In this document: one piece after another, positions 43,883 through 53,293 of the stretch
Layout: every line of letters begins with the position of its first letter
How positions within the stretch are numbered: position 1 is the first letter of the stretch
Assembly (NCBI RefSeq): GCF_002117125.1
Contig: NZ_CP019344.1
Coordinates: 2,818,501-2,882,500 of the forward strand
DNA from: Nonlabens spongiae
GTDB taxonomy: Bacteria; Bacteroidota; Bacteroidia; Flavobacteriales; Flavobacteriaceae
Length of the DNA: 64,000 bases
Reading direction: 5' to 3'
Made by a program: the position numbers and the translations under genes
The notes under the pieces: generated by a model
Seen by the model: only the letters and a program-made list of their open reading frames with translations
Database searches by the model: none
Told to the model about the DNA's origin: nothing

Positions 43883-46032
43883 TAATTCTTAATCGTGTAC
43901 TTATTATCCTTGTATTGCAAGTTATTCATGCGCAAGTCTTTTAAAATATTGATTGCTTCAGCAAGATAGATATCTTTTTTCAGGCTCTTCATCCAGCGAT
44001 CTCTCTTTTCTTTGAGGACACTATCGCGTTGCGTTACGGCAATATCGTTTTTGAGCAGTTCAAACTCTAGATTATTTTTGTAATCATCGAGTTTCTCGTA
44101 TTTCTCCGTTGTTTTATCCAGCTCTTTGATTCTAGCGGTGTAAGTGTCCAGATTAAGCGGGATGTCATGGTCATCTCTTTGAGCTGCGAGCCACTGCGCA
44201 TTTTCATCTATCAGCTTAAAATTGTCATTTGCAGCGATACGCTCTCTAGATTTTTCAATGGTTTCTGCTAGGTTAATATAACCTTGAAACTTATCGTACT
44301 CTGCCGCTGGAATCTCGTCATAAGGAAGTGGGAACTGCTCATCGCGCTCGCCTACCTCTATATAACTGTATCTGTTAGGTGCCACGACATCACTTTTCAC
44401 TCCTTCTAATTGTGTGCTGCTACCGTTAACACGATAGAATTTTTGAGTGGTAAGTTTGATCGCACCCAGATCACCCAGTTCATTGCTGCGTACCCATCTA
44501 TTAAGGTCCTCAAAGTTTTGAACGGTTCCTTTACCAAAGGTTTGCTCGCTTCCCAAAATCACCGCACGGTCATAATCTTGCAAAGCTGCTGCAAGAATCT
44601 CAGATGCTGATGCGCTGAATTCGTTCACCATGATCACGAGTGGTCCTTCCCAGATTACATCACCATTGTCCATGTCTTTAAGAACTTGGGTCTGTCTATT
44701 TTTAAGAGCTACCTGTACCACTGGACCTTCTTCAATAAACAATCCAGCCATTTCTACGACTTCCCGCAGCGAGCCACCACCATTGTTCCTCAAGTCCAGA
44801 ACAAGACCTTGCATCCCTTCATCTTTCAATCTCTGGATTTCCCTGCGTACATCATTTCCAGAGGCTCGACCGTTAGGATCTTCCATGTCAAAGTAGAACT
44901 TAGGCAGATCGATCAGTCCATATCTCAATCCATCTTCCATGGTCATGATGGATTTTGCGTAGGTGTCTTCAAGCTCAACCACGTCACGAGTTAATGTGAG
45001 CTCTTCAATTTTACCATCTACTTTTTTCAAGGTCAAGATTACTTTGGTTCCTTTGGGACCTTTGATCAATTCTACGGCATCTGCTATGCGCATGCCTACG
45101 ATTGAAGTTGCGATCGTGTCGTTTTCTTGTTTTACTTTGAGGATTTTATCGCCCACTTCAATTTCTTGACTTTTCCAGGCGGGTCCACCAGAAATGATTT
45201 CCAAGACGCTTATGTAGTCCATCTTTTTCTGAAGGCGAGCACCGATTCCTTCCAGCTTTCCGCTCATGGAAATGTCAAAACGATCCTTGTTGCGAGGCGG
45301 GAAGTAGTTAGTATGCGGGTCAAAGTGCGTTGTGATAGCATTCATAAAGAGCGAGAAGTAATCAATACGCTCCACCTCATCACTGAGACTGAAGTTCTCA
45401 TCCATATTGCGCTTTACCTCATCACGAGCGTCTTTCTCGATCTCGGTCATGGACTTTTGCTCTCCTTCTTCTTTGTCTTCTTGTTCTTCTATGCGGTCGT
45501 ATACACTATTCAATACAGAGAGTTTGAGCATTTTTCTCCAGCGCTCAGTAAGTTCCTTTTTGTTGCTGGCATATGGCTGACTTTCATAGTCCATGTTAAT
45601 CTCTTCATCAACAGTGAAGTCAAATGGCTGATCGATCAAAGATTTGTAGATTTTCTCACTGTCTTTTTGCCTTTTCAAATAACGCTCATAAACCAGATTG
45701 AATAGATCCACCTTGCTGTCCCTGATTTGATCATCGATCAGATACTGATAGGTCTCAAACTCGTCATAGTCCGCTTGGGTAAAATAACGCTTCCCGGGAT
45801 CCATGTCGTTTATGAAATTGTCAAACACATCTTTTGAAAATTGATCTGTAAGATCTGATGGATTGTAGTGATTACGTTTCAACACGTGAGAAATCAGGTT
45901 AACGAGCAGTTGCTCTTTTTCTCGATCACCAGGATCTACCGTGTTAGTAAAACTGCAACTAGCGGTCGCTATAAGTAGCGTGAATATGGCCAGTGCAAAA
46001 TTATTTTTAAGGAACTTCATAATCATCTTCAT
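43882..46032 (-). CDS. Carboxy-terminal processing protease (Prc/Tsp, S41 family)
   Basis: About 716 residues. The N-terminus is a lipoprotein-type signal (FALAIFTLLIATASC). It is followed by the long helical Tsp N-terminal domain, a PDZ domain (GIGARLQKKMDYISV region), the S41 protease core with the Ser in NEFSASASEILAAAL and the catalytic Lys in GSEQTFGKGTVQN, and the C-terminal Tsp domain of unknown function. It degrades or trims periplasmic proteins. Several starts are close (46065, 46032, 46026, 46020); 46032 has AGAGA at a fitting distance. The permease gene follows with one-base overlap. Confidence 0.93.
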   Translation of the reverse strand: MKMIMKFLKNNFALAIFTLLIATASCSFTNTVDPGDREKEQLLVNLISHVLKRNHYNPSDLTDQFSKDVFDNFINDMDPGKRYFTQADYDEFETYQYLIDDQIRDSKVDLFNLVYERYLKRQKDSEKIYKSLIDQPFDFTVDEEINMDYESQPYASNKKELTERWRKMLKLSVLNSVYDRIEEQEDKEEGEQKSMTEIEKDARDEVKRNMDENFSLSDEVERIDYFSLFMNAITTHFDPHTNYFPPRNKDRFDISMSGKLEGIGARLQKKMDYISVLEIISGGPAWKSQEIEVGDKILKVKQENDTIATSIVGMRIADAVELIKGPKGTKVILTLKKVDGKIEELTLTRDVVELEDTYAKSIMTMEDGLRYGLIDLPKFYFDMEDPNGRASGNDVRREIQRLKDEGMQGLVLDLRNNGGGSLREVVEMAGLFIEEGPVVQVALKNRQTQVLKDMDNGDVIWEGPLVIMVNEFSASASEILAAALQDYDRAVILGSEQTFGKGTVQNFEDLNRWVRSNELGDLGAIKLTTQKFYRVNGSSTQLEGVKSDVVAPNRYSYIEVGERDEQFPLPYDEIPAAEYDKFQGYINLAETIEKSRERIAANDNFKLIDENAQWLAAQRDDHDIPLNLDTYTARIKELDKTTEKYEKLDDYKNNLEFELLKNDIAVTQRDSVLKEKRDRWMKSLKKDIYLAEAINILKDLRMNNLQYKDNKYTIKN

Positions 46033-46230
46033 TTGTACATCTCTAGATATAAAAAACCATGCCATTATAGAACTCGGTAATGTAAGGCTGCTTTTGATCT
46101 GGAACGGGCTAATTTACTTAAATTTAACCCAACTATGCTGCATGCTTTGCTTAACGTGTGTTAACGGTAGGAATAACCTTTGCATAGAGTATGCGCAGTG
46201 TACATTTTGTAATTTGGCTCTTTGATGGTT

Positions 46231-46246
46231 CGCTTTCGCGAAAGCG
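46231..46246. repeat. Iterated palindrome, copy 14 (intergenic)
   Basis: Perfect core with symmetric T/A flanks (18 bp), between divergent protease and surE genes. The same gap holds TTAACGTGTGTTAA (46151-46164), a 5-4-5 inverted repeat that might be an operator. Confidence 0.95.
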
Positions 46247-46300
46247 AGATAAATAACAGCAATGTCAACAAAATCTAGAAACAGAAACCGCAAATAATCA

Positions 46301-47083
46301 ATGGAAGAAAATAAGAAGCCGTTAATCCTAGTCACAAATGATGACGGCATCACTGCCAAAGGAATACGCGCCCTCATAGAAATTGCATCCCAACTGGGAG
46401 ACGTGGTGGTCGTGGCTCCAGACAAACCGCAAAGTGCCATGGGACACGCTATCACTATTAACAACACGCTGTATTTGAAGGAGTTCAAACAGCATGATTA
46501 CGATCATAAGGAATATATGATTAGTGGTACGCCGGTAGATAGTGTGAAAATGGCACGACACGAGATTCTGGGCAGGAAACCAGACTTGTGTCTGAGCGGT
46601 ATCAATCACGGTAGCAACAGCGCGATCAACGTGATCTATAGCGGAACGATGAGCGCGGCGGTAGAGGCTGGGATAGAAGGAATTCCTGCGATAGGATTTT
46701 CGCTATGTGATTACAGCCCAGACGCCGACTTCTCACAATCCACCCACTTTGTAAAACACATCATTGAGCAGGTGCTTAAAAACGGCATGGCACCGGGAGT
46801 CGTGCTTAACGTAAACATCCCCAAAGCCCAAAAAGAAAATTTAAAAGGCATCAAAGTTTGCAGGCAGGCGCGAGCACATTGGGTAGAAGAGTTTGACAAA
46901 CGTACCAATCCGTACGGCAAGGATTATTACTGGCTTACGGGTAAGTTTGTGAACAATGATAAAGGCGAGGACACTGATGAATGGGCACTGGCAAACAATT
47001 ACATCTCCATCGTACCGACTCAATACGACCTCACGGCACATCACTTCATAAGCGAATTAAACACTTGGGATCTTGATAGTTAA
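46301..47083 (+). CDS. surE: 5'-nucleotidase SurE
   Basis: 260 residues with the SurE metal motif VTNDDGI (N13, D14, D15), APDKPQSAMGHAIT and SGINHGSN. It removes phosphate from nucleoside monophosphates and is tied to stationary-phase survival in other bacteria. The end overlaps the next small gene by 11 bases. First gene of a run surE, small membrane protein, lpxB, NlpC lipoprotein. Confidence 0.96.
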   Translation: MEENKKPLILVTNDDGITAKGIRALIEIASQLGDVVVVAPDKPQSAMGHAITINNTLYLKEFKQHDYDHKEYMISGTPVDSVKMARHEILGRKPDLCLSGINHGSNSAINVIYSGTMSAAVEAGIEGIPAIGFSLCDYSPDADFSQSTHFVKHIIEQVLKNGMAPGVVLNVNIPKAQKENLKGIKVCRQARAHWVEEFDKRTNPYGKDYYWLTGKFVNNDKGEDTDEWALANNYISIVPTQYDLTAHHFISELNTWDLDS

Positions 47084-47372
47084 AATTTTAAAGGGCTTTG
47101 TTCTGGGACTCATTGCCAATGTTTTGGGGAGTTACCTCTACATATCCATTTTTAGTAAGGAGAGTGTGGAATACACGATTGAGCAAGGAATAGAAAAAGG
47201 ATTTATAGGAGGTATCATAGCACTTGGCGCTATTTTGAACCTGATCTTGTTCTTTTTTTTTGTTACCAAGAAAATAGGAAAATATCAAAAAGTCCCTCAA
47301 TATTATGAAGCTCGTGGTGTTTTACTGGCAACGGTTATTGCCGCGCTTGCTGTTTTATATTTTGAATTCTGA
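47073..47372 (+). CDS. Small inner-membrane protein of unknown function
   Basis: 99 residues from a TTG inside surE. Three predicted membrane helices (GFVLGLIANVLGSYLYISIF, GGIIALGAILNLILFFFFV and VLLATVIAALAVLYF). The position between surE and lpxB with tight spacing (3 bp to lpxB) suggests operon membership. No family recognised beyond likely conservation at this locus in flavobacteria. Confidence 0.72.
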   Translation: MIVKILKGFVLGLIANVLGSYLYISIFSKESVEYTIEQGIEKGFIGGIIALGAILNLILFFFFVTKKIGKYQKVPQYYEARGVLLATVIAALAVLYFEF

Positions 47373-47375
47373 CGC

Positions 47376-48491
47376 ATGAAATACTATCTCATAGCCGGCG
47401 AGGCGAGCGGAGACCTGCACGGATCGCTACTGATGCAGGAACTCAAACAGCAAGATCCCGAAGCAGATTTTAGATTTTGGGGTGGTGATCTCATGGAGCA
47501 GCAGGGCGGTACGCTGGTCAAGCACTACCGCGATCTTGCCTTTATGGGATTTGCTGAGGTTTTGTCAAACCTCCGTACAATCTTCAAGAATATCAAGCAG
47601 TGTAAACGAGATATTGAGAAGTTTTCGCCCGATGTAATTATTTACATTGATTATCCAGGTTTCAACTTTAGGATTATGCAATGGGCGCGCAAAAAGGGTT
47701 ATCGCAATCATTATTACATCTCACCACAGATCTGGGCGTGGAAAGAGGGTCGCATCAAGTCCATCAAACGCGATGTAGACGAGATGTACGTGATCTTGCC
47801 TTTCGAGAAAAAATTCTACGAGGAGAAGCACCAGTTTCCAGTACATTTTGTCGGGCACCCTTTGATCGATGCCATCGCTCAGCGACCTCAAACAGATCAT
47901 GAAGCCTTTCTGGAAAAATATAAACTGGACGATCGCCCTTTGATTGCCTTGTTGCCCGGTAGCCGTAAACAAGAGATCCGTAAAATGTTGAGCGTCATGC
48001 TCAAGATGGTAGATCGTTTCCCAGGTTACCAATTCATCATCGCTGGTGCACCTGGTCAGGAAACCGATTTTTATAAACCTTTTTTACAAAGTCATGACGT
48101 AACTCTCGTGATGAATGAGACCTACAAACTGCTGAGCTTGAGCCATGCGGCGATGGTCACCTCAGGCACGGCGACATTAGAGACGGCATTATTCAAAGTG
48201 CCCCAGGTCGTTTGTTATAAAGGAGGGAGCATTTCCTACCAGATCGCAAAACGCATTATCGATCTGGACTACATCTCATTGGTAAATTTGATCATGGACG
48301 CACCCGTGGTAAAGGAACTGATCCAAAAAGAATTTAATGAAAAGAGTCTGGAGAAGGAGCTTACTAACCTTCTGGACCCTACCTACCGCAACCGCATGTT
48401 TGCGAATTATTACGACCTTGAGAAAAAACTCGGTGGAACGGGAGCGAGTAAGGAAACAGCTTCTCTGATATATGAATTTATAAAATCATAG
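47376..48491 (+). CDS. lpxB: Lipid-A-disaccharide synthase
   Basis: 371 residues. Family motifs: YYLIAGEASGDLHG at the N-terminus, YIDYPGFNFR, YYISPQIWAWKEGR, FVGHPLIDA and ALLPGSRKQEI. It joins UDP-diacylglucosamine and lipid X in lipid A synthesis at the inner membrane. Third gene in the surE run; the NlpC lipoprotein gene starts four bases after its stop. Confidence 0.96.
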   Translation: MKYYLIAGEASGDLHGSLLMQELKQQDPEADFRFWGGDLMEQQGGTLVKHYRDLAFMGFAEVLSNLRTIFKNIKQCKRDIEKFSPDVIIYIDYPGFNFRIMQWARKKGYRNHYYISPQIWAWKEGRIKSIKRDVDEMYVILPFEKKFYEEKHQFPVHFVGHPLIDAIAQRPQTDHEAFLEKYKLDDRPLIALLPGSRKQEIRKMLSVMLKMVDRFPGYQFIIAGAPGQETDFYKPFLQSHDVTLVMNETYKLLSLSHAAMVTSGTATLETALFKVPQVVCYKGGSISYQIAKRIIDLDYISLVNLIMDAPVVKELIQKEFNEKSLEKELTNLLDPTYRNRMFANYYDLEKKLGGTGASKETASLIYEFIKS

Positions 48492-48495
48492 AATT

Positions 48496-49131
48496 TTGAA
48501 AATTAATACGCTTTCGCGAAAGCGGAACCTCAAAACACCCCTTTTAAGATATGCAGCACTAGGTCTGTTGCTAGTCTTTTCCATGCTTGCACTCACCTCA
48601 TGCGGAAGTAAAAAACCTAAGGTAGTCACCACTAAAAAGGAGCGTGCTAGACTGGGCGGCAAACGACCAGTCGTAAATTATGATCGAGATGAAAAAGCCG
48701 TTACAAAAGAAGAAACCGAAACAACCTATGAAGAAAGCGCTCCCACCTCAGAAGACATTGCGATTGAAAAAGCGCGCACTTTTTTGGGAACTAAATGGAA
48801 ATATGCGGGCAACGATGAGCGCGGGATCGATTGCAGTGGTTTGATCTGTACATCATTTGCGGCTGCGGGTAGAACCGTTCCACGTACTACCTGGACCCTG
48901 AAAGAAGCTTCTAATGAAGTCGATATTAACGAAGTAGTAAAAGGTGACCTATTATTCTTTGCCACGGGTAGCAATAAAAAAAGGCTCAATCACGTGGGTT
49001 TGGTTGTGAATGTCACACCTGCTGAGATTCAATTCATACACTCCAGTACCTCAAGAGGAGTGATTATCTCGAGTTTAAATGAACCGTTTTGGTTGGGTTC
49101 TTATCTGAGTGCTGGGAGATTGGAGGAGTGA
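48496..49131 (+). CDS. NlpC/P60-family lipoprotein (cell-wall hydrolase)
   Basis: 211 residues from a TTG start. Signal peptide with lipobox LALTSC (C36), a charged linker, then an NlpC/P60 domain with catalytic C113 in GIDCSGLICTSF, H166 in LNHVGLVV and a third polar site in IQFIHSS. It should cut peptidoglycan peptides in the periplasm. The positively charged n-region of the signal (LSRKRNLK) is encoded by the iterated palindrome. No ATG is available before the hydrophobic core, which supports the TTG. Confidence 0.88.
   Translation: MKINTLSRKRNLKTPLLRYAALGLLLVFSMLALTSCGSKKPKVVTTKKERARLGGKRPVVNYDRDEKAVTKEETETTYEESAPTSEDIAIEKARTFLGTKWKYAGNDERGIDCSGLICTSFAAAGRTVPRTTWTLKEASNEVDINEVVKGDLLFFATGSNKKRLNHVGLVVNVTPAEIQFIHSSTSRGVIISSLNEPFWLGSYLSAGRLEE
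48509..48524. repeat. Iterated palindrome, copy 15 (coding)
   Basis: Perfect 16-bp core forming codons 6-10 of the NlpC/P60 gene (Leu-Ser-Arg-Lys-Arg). Confidence 0.95.
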
Positions 49132-49164
49132 TTTAGTTGTAATCTTCAATATGTTCGATAATCA

Positions 49165-49659
49165 ATGAAGAATAGAAATGTTATAACTTTTACAGTTTTT
49201 ATTTTACTTGTTTCATGCAATTCCATTAATATTCCTGGAATGCGAAGAAACTTTCGTAAGTCGGAAGAGCTAGTTGAGGAGCTTTTTGGAAAAAATGGAA
49301 ATGCATTTATGATCACTTCCACATATTCTAATTTTTCTCAAGTTTGGAGTTATGGATCGGATTATCGAGAGCGATATAATTTAACCAGAGGAAAGGTCAC
49401 GCATAAAGAGAAAACAAAATCTACTTTTCTTTCAGAAAATCAAAAGCTAATGAATAATTTTGAAGGAATTGATCCTTTAAATTGCATAGAACTAGATGGA
49501 GGTTTGATATTGATTAGAATGGATTATAATGCTGACAGGGACACTATAAATTATAACGCTGTAAATTTCAAATGTTTATTTGAAAACTTTAATAATGAGG
49601 AGTTTGAGAGTAAGTTGGTAAATGATATCGAATTCATACATCCCACCTATCTACAATAA
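49165..49659 (+). CDS. Lipoprotein of unknown function
   Basis: 164 residues. Signal MKNRNVITFTVFILLVSC with a lipobox Cys, then a hydrophilic mature part (NFRKSEELVEELFGKNGNAF and others). The gene is clearly more AT-rich than its neighbours, which may point to transfer or weak constraint. No family recognised. It ends three bases before the end of the convergent Crp/Fnr gene. Confidence 0.65.
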   Translation: MKNRNVITFTVFILLVSCNSINIPGMRRNFRKSEELVEELFGKNGNAFMITSTYSNFSQVWSYGSDYRERYNLTRGKVTHKEKTKSTFLSENQKLMNNFEGIDPLNCIELDGGLILIRMDYNADRDTINYNAVNFKCLFENFNNEEFESKLVNDIEFIHPTYLQ

Positions 49660-49662
49660 CTC

Positions 49663-50373
49663 TCACCCCAACCCCTCAGCAATCTGTTTCAGCATTCTTT
49701 TATCAGTCAATTGAATGTTCTTGCCCTGAGTAGCAACCAGCTCTTCTTTCTTGAATTTAGTCAGCGTGCGTATGAGTAATTCGGTGGCTGTACCTACGAT
49801 GTCTGCTATGTCGGCGCGAGTAAGTTGAAGTTTGAGAGAGCCATCTTCCGTCACACCAAAATTATCCTCAATATAAAGCAAGGTTTCAGCGAGTCGCTGG
49901 CGTACCGTTTTTTGTGCCATGTTTACGATCACGTCATCGGCAAATTTTAGGTCGCTCGCCATTTGCTTGAGAATGGCATTGGTGAAATGGACATTGTCTC
50001 TAAGAGGTTCGGTAATAGTATCTTTAGGAATAAAGCAAACCTCCATATCTTCGAGCGCTGTTGCAGAGAGATTAGCCTGTTCTTGAGTAATTACAGAGCG
50101 CTGTCCTAAAACCTCTCCTTTCGTGGCCAGTTTCACAATTTGATCCCGACCGTTATCGCTTAATTTACTGAGTTTAGATACTCCACTACGCACACAAAAA
50201 ACACCATTGAGGCGATCGCCTTCTTGAAATATATTATCCCCTTTTTTGATGGTGCGTGCCTCTTTACTGTCAGACATGCGTTTCAGCTCTTCTTTTCTCA
50301 AAGCTTTGAGTGAATTCATCTGCCTGATGATGCAGTTCTCACAACGGGATTGATGGTGATCATGATTTGACAT
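49663..50373 (-). CDS. Crp/Fnr-family transcription regulator
   Basis: 236 residues. Cyclic-nucleotide-binding-like beta-roll (about 25-140), long dimer helix and a winged helix at about 185-225 (LTRADIADIVGTATELLIRTLTKF). Cysteines at 11, 14, 60 and 113: the first two form a CxxC and the last lies before the dimer helix, a layout loosely like the four cluster ligands of FNR, though spacing differs. A His-rich N-terminus (HDHH) precedes. It lies beside the cbb3 oxidase genes, where TGAC-N4-GTCA boxes occur, so it is a good candidate for their oxygen-responsive activator. Confidence 0.9.
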   Translation of the reverse strand: MSNHDHHQSRCENCIIRQMNSLKALRKEELKRMSDSKEARTIKKGDNIFQEGDRLNGVFCVRSGVSKLSKLSDNGRDQIVKLATKGEVLGQRSVITQEQANLSATALEDMEVCFIPKDTITEPLRDNVHFTNAILKQMASDLKFADDVIVNMAQKTVRQRLAETLLYIEDNFGVTEDGSLKLQLTRADIADIVGTATELLIRTLTKFKKEELVATQGKNIQLTDKRMLKQIAEGLG

Positions 50374-50420
50374 ATTACAAATGTAACCAGCTCAAGACAA
50401 TCTATAGCCTAAGCTTTTTC

Positions 50421-50642
50421 TTATTTTCCTAAATCAGGCCGGTCCTCATAGAAATCCTTGAAAGTCTTGTCCGTTTCATAATCATCTATCAGAACTTTGT
50501 ACACGGCAAAAACCAAAAAGGCCTGACCAAAAACCGTGAGATAAAACACCCACCCAAAAGAAAAATCCATTGCGGCAAAAATCGTGACTGTTATAATGAG
50601 TAAAGTAGTAATGGCTAAAGCTGTCGTTCCGCTCAGTTTCAT
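50421..50642 (-). CDS. Small membrane protein next to the cbb3 region
   Basis: 73 residues with two membrane helices (ALAITTLLIITVTIFAAM and WVFYLTVFGQAFLVFAVY) and an acidic C-terminal tail (DDYETDKTFKDFYEDRPDLGK). It lies between the Crp/Fnr gene and ccoI, on the same strand as the regulator with a gap of 47 bp. No family assigned with confidence; position suggests a respiratory link. Confidence 0.7.
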   Translation of the reverse strand: MKLSGTTALAITTLLIITVTIFAAMDFSFGWVFYLTVFGQAFLVFAVYKVLIDDYETDKTFKDFYEDRPDLGK

Positions 50643-50726
50643 TTTTTGTTTTCAATATAAATGGATTTTCTATTTCCCATTGCCAATTATTTATTTAATC
50701 ATGTTAATACCAGTTAAATAGCTAGC

Positions 50727-50738
50727 TGACTTTTGTCA
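50727..50738 (+). promoter_or_regulatory. Crp/Fnr-type box upstream of ccoI
   Basis: TGAC-TTTT-GTCA, perfect dyad. A -7 like GACCTTTG at 50762-50769 begins 23 bases after it, which would place the box centre near -42 (class II activator position). The ccoI ATG lies 48 bases after the box. Confidence 0.7.
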
Positions 50739-50786
50739 TCTTTTAAATCTGTACAAGCCTAGACCTTTGCTCTATAGATTTTGATC

Positions 50787-53246
50787 ATGGAAAAAGGGAA
50801 TTGCTTTCATTGTGGAGATAGTTGTGAGAAGGAGGTCATCCTTCACGACGGCAAAGACTTTTGCTGTAACGGCTGCAAGACCGTCTACGAGATCCTCAAT
50901 GAAAGTGACCTTAGCTATTACTATGATCTGGAGACTACGCCTGGCACTACTCCTTCTCGTTTTGAAGGTAAGTTTGACTTTCTAGAAAACGAAATCATAG
51001 CAAAAAAACTTCTGGACTTTGATGAGAACCAAATCCAAGTAGTGTCTTTGACCATACCGTCCATTCATTGCAGCAGTTGTATCTGGGTACTTGAAAACCT
51101 GAACAAGCTTAATAAACATGTAAAATCTGCTCAGGTCAATTTTCCCAAAAAGACGGTCAGAATCACCTATTCCAGCGAGCAACTCAATCTTCACCAACTG
51201 GTCTTATTGCTGTGTAAAATAGGTTATGAACCCTACATCTCGCTAGACGATACCACCGGTAAAAGGAAAAAAAGCATTGACCGGAGCCTGATTTTCAAAC
51301 TAGGCGTTGCGGGTTTTGCTTTTGGTAACATCATGTTTCTTTCCTTTCCCGAGTACTTTGAAGTGGGCGAGTTCTGGTTGGAGCGATTCAAGTCATTATT
51401 TAGATGGCTCATGTTTGCCTTTGCGCTGCCTGTAGTTTTTTATTCGGCGCAAGATTATTTGATCAGCGCTTTTAAAAGTCTGCGTAACAAGATGCTTAAT
51501 ATAGATGTTCCCATCGCTTTGGGCGTTTTGGTATTGTTTTTAAGGTCTACGCTGGAGATTGTCATGGACTGGGGTACCGGGTTTTTTGACAGCCTTGCGG
51601 GCTTGGTATTTTTTCTCTTGCTTGGAAGGTTTTTCCAGCAGAAAACCTACGCGTACCTATCTTTTGAGCGCGATTATAAGTCCTATTTTCCAGTTGCGGT
51701 AACGCGATTAGTGAAACAAGATTCAAATGAAGATGGAGGTTCTGAATTATCTCGCTTTCGCGAAAGCGAAAACACCACAGAAACCCAAACACAGGTCTAT
51801 GATCTAGAACCCGGAGATCGTATTCTCATACGCAACGGTGAACTCATTCCCGTAGATGGGATTTTGATCAAGGGTAGTGCACTGATCGATTATAGTTTTG
51901 TGACTGGCGAGGCAGAGCCGGTGCAGAAGTCATCTGGCGAGATGCTGTATGCCGGTGGTCGCCAGCAAGCGGGAATCATAGAGCTGGAAGTCGTGAAGTC
52001 CGTGGAGCAGAGTTACCTGACCCAACTGTGGTCAGATGCTGTTTTTGAGCGCGACAAATCTACTTTTTACCAAAACATCACAGATAAAGTTAGCAAGCAC
52101 TTCACGATAAGCTTGTTGAGCATTGCGGTATTGGCCACCTTATTCTGGATTTTTTACGAGCCATCCATGGCGCTTAATGTATTTACCGCCGTATTGATTG
52201 TGGCCTGCCCTTGTGCTATTGCCCTTGCTGCTCCCTTCACGCTGGGGAATGTGCTGCGCATTTTTGGGAGGCATAAGCTCTATCTCAAAAACAGTAGCGT
52301 AGTCGAGCAACTCGCCGAGGTCGATGCGGTCGTATTTGATAAGACTGGAACACTCACAAGCAACGAGCAGAGCGTGGTGCATTATGAGGGCGTCGCACTA
52401 AGCGATGCAGAGCGCAGCTTGCTTACCAGCACCTTACGGGCTTCTAACCACCCTCTTTCCCGTTCGATTTATGCTCTGCTCAAAGAAAACGAGATCCAGA
52501 CACTCGACGAATTTGAAGAAGTGGTAGGGAAGGGCATGAGCGCCCGAGTTCATAATGATCATATCAAAGTAGGTGCATTGAATTATGTTTCAACAACACC
52601 AGTAATAGAACACCCACAAAAAAGTAATCGCACGACCGTCCACATAAGCACTAATAATCAATACAAAGGCTGTTATGTTTTCTACAATCAATACCGCGAG
52701 GGGGTGAGCGAGCTTTTTAAAACCCTGGGCGCAGATCAAGAACTTTACGTGCTCTCTGGTGACAACGATGGTGAGCGGGAATACCTGAACCAGATATTGC
52801 CTGCACAGACAAAATTTAACTTCAATCAAAAACCAGATGATAAACTATGGTTCATCAAGCGCCTGCAAGAAGAAAGTAAAAAAGTACTCATGGTAGGCGA
52901 TGGTCTCAATGATGCCGGAGCGCTTGCCCAGAGCGATGTGGGAATTGCCGTATCAGAAAATGTGAACGTATTTTCACCAGCTTGTGACGGTATTCTAGAC
53001 GCAACACGGTTTAGAGATCTGGCTGGATTTATCTCGCTTTCGCGAAAAGCGAAACAAGTCATCAAATACGCGTTTGTCTTCTCGCTATTCTATAACATCA
53101 TCGGGCTGGGCTTTGCGGTCACGGGACAGCTCATGCCTGTCGTTGCAGCGATCTTGATGCCCTTGAGCAGCATTAGTATCGTAGCGTTTACGACGGTTTA
53201 TACGTATTTCTTGGGAAGGAAATTTAATTGCCAGTCTGCACCCTGA
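50787..53246 (+). CDS. ccoI: Copper-transporting P-type ATPase of cbb3 assembly (CcoI/FixI)
   Basis: About 819 residues from ATG 50787 (a TTG at 50781 is also in frame). The N-terminal Cys cluster CFHCGDSC and CCNGCK is followed by an HMA domain (IPSIHCSSCIWVLENL), membrane helices, the ion site ACPCAIALAAP, the phosphorylation site FDKTGTLTSNE and GDGLNDAGAL. It exports copper for maturation of cbb3 oxidase. Two copies of the iterated palindrome lie within: one between helices in the actuator region (LSRFRES), and an imperfect one near the C-terminus (LSRKAK). Confidence 0.94.
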   Translation: MEKGNCFHCGDSCEKEVILHDGKDFCCNGCKTVYEILNESDLSYYYDLETTPGTTPSRFEGKFDFLENEIIAKKLLDFDENQIQVVSLTIPSIHCSSCIWVLENLNKLNKHVKSAQVNFPKKTVRITYSSEQLNLHQLVLLLCKIGYEPYISLDDTTGKRKKSIDRSLIFKLGVAGFAFGNIMFLSFPEYFEVGEFWLERFKSLFRWLMFAFALPVVFYSAQDYLISAFKSLRNKMLNIDVPIALGVLVLFLRSTLEIVMDWGTGFFDSLAGLVFFLLLGRFFQQKTYAYLSFERDYKSYFPVAVTRLVKQDSNEDGGSELSRFRESENTTETQTQVYDLEPGDRILIRNGELIPVDGILIKGSALIDYSFVTGEAEPVQKSSGEMLYAGGRQQAGIIELEVVKSVEQSYLTQLWSDAVFERDKSTFYQNITDKVSKHFTISLLSIAVLATLFWIFYEPSMALNVFTAVLIVACPCAIALAAPFTLGNVLRIFGRHKLYLKNSSVVEQLAEVDAVVFDKTGTLTSNEQSVVHYEGVALSDAERSLLTSTLRASNHPLSRSIYALLKENEIQTLDEFEEVVGKGMSARVHNDHIKVGALNYVSTTPVIEHPQKSNRTTVHISTNNQYKGCYVFYNQYREGVSELFKTLGADQELYVLSGDNDGEREYLNQILPAQTKFNFNQKPDDKLWFIKRLQEESKKVLMVGDGLNDAGALAQSDVGIAVSENVNVFSPACDGILDATRFRDLAGFISLSRKAKQVIKYAFVFSLFYNIIGLGFAVTGQLMPVVAAILMPLSSISIVAFTTVYTYFLGRKFNCQSAP
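51753..51768. repeat. Iterated palindrome, copy 16 (coding)
   Basis: Perfect 16-bp core in ccoI, read as Arg-Phe-Arg-Glu-Ser in a hydrophilic linker. Confidence 0.95.
53035..53051. repeat. Iterated palindrome, copy 17 (coding, one-base insertion)
   Basis: CGCTTTCGCGAAAAGCG has one extra A relative to the core. In ccoI it reads Leu-Ser-Arg-Lys-Ala. The change keeps the ccoI frame as it stands. Confidence 0.85.
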
Positions 53247-53293
53247 ACGACACAAATTAGATTTCAATAAATCAGCGAGAAAAATTCAGAACA

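Noticed and set aside
45127..45705. 192-residue open frame on the plus strand
   Set aside because: It lies antisense inside the well-supported Prc/Tsp protease gene, with no start signal and no family resemblance.
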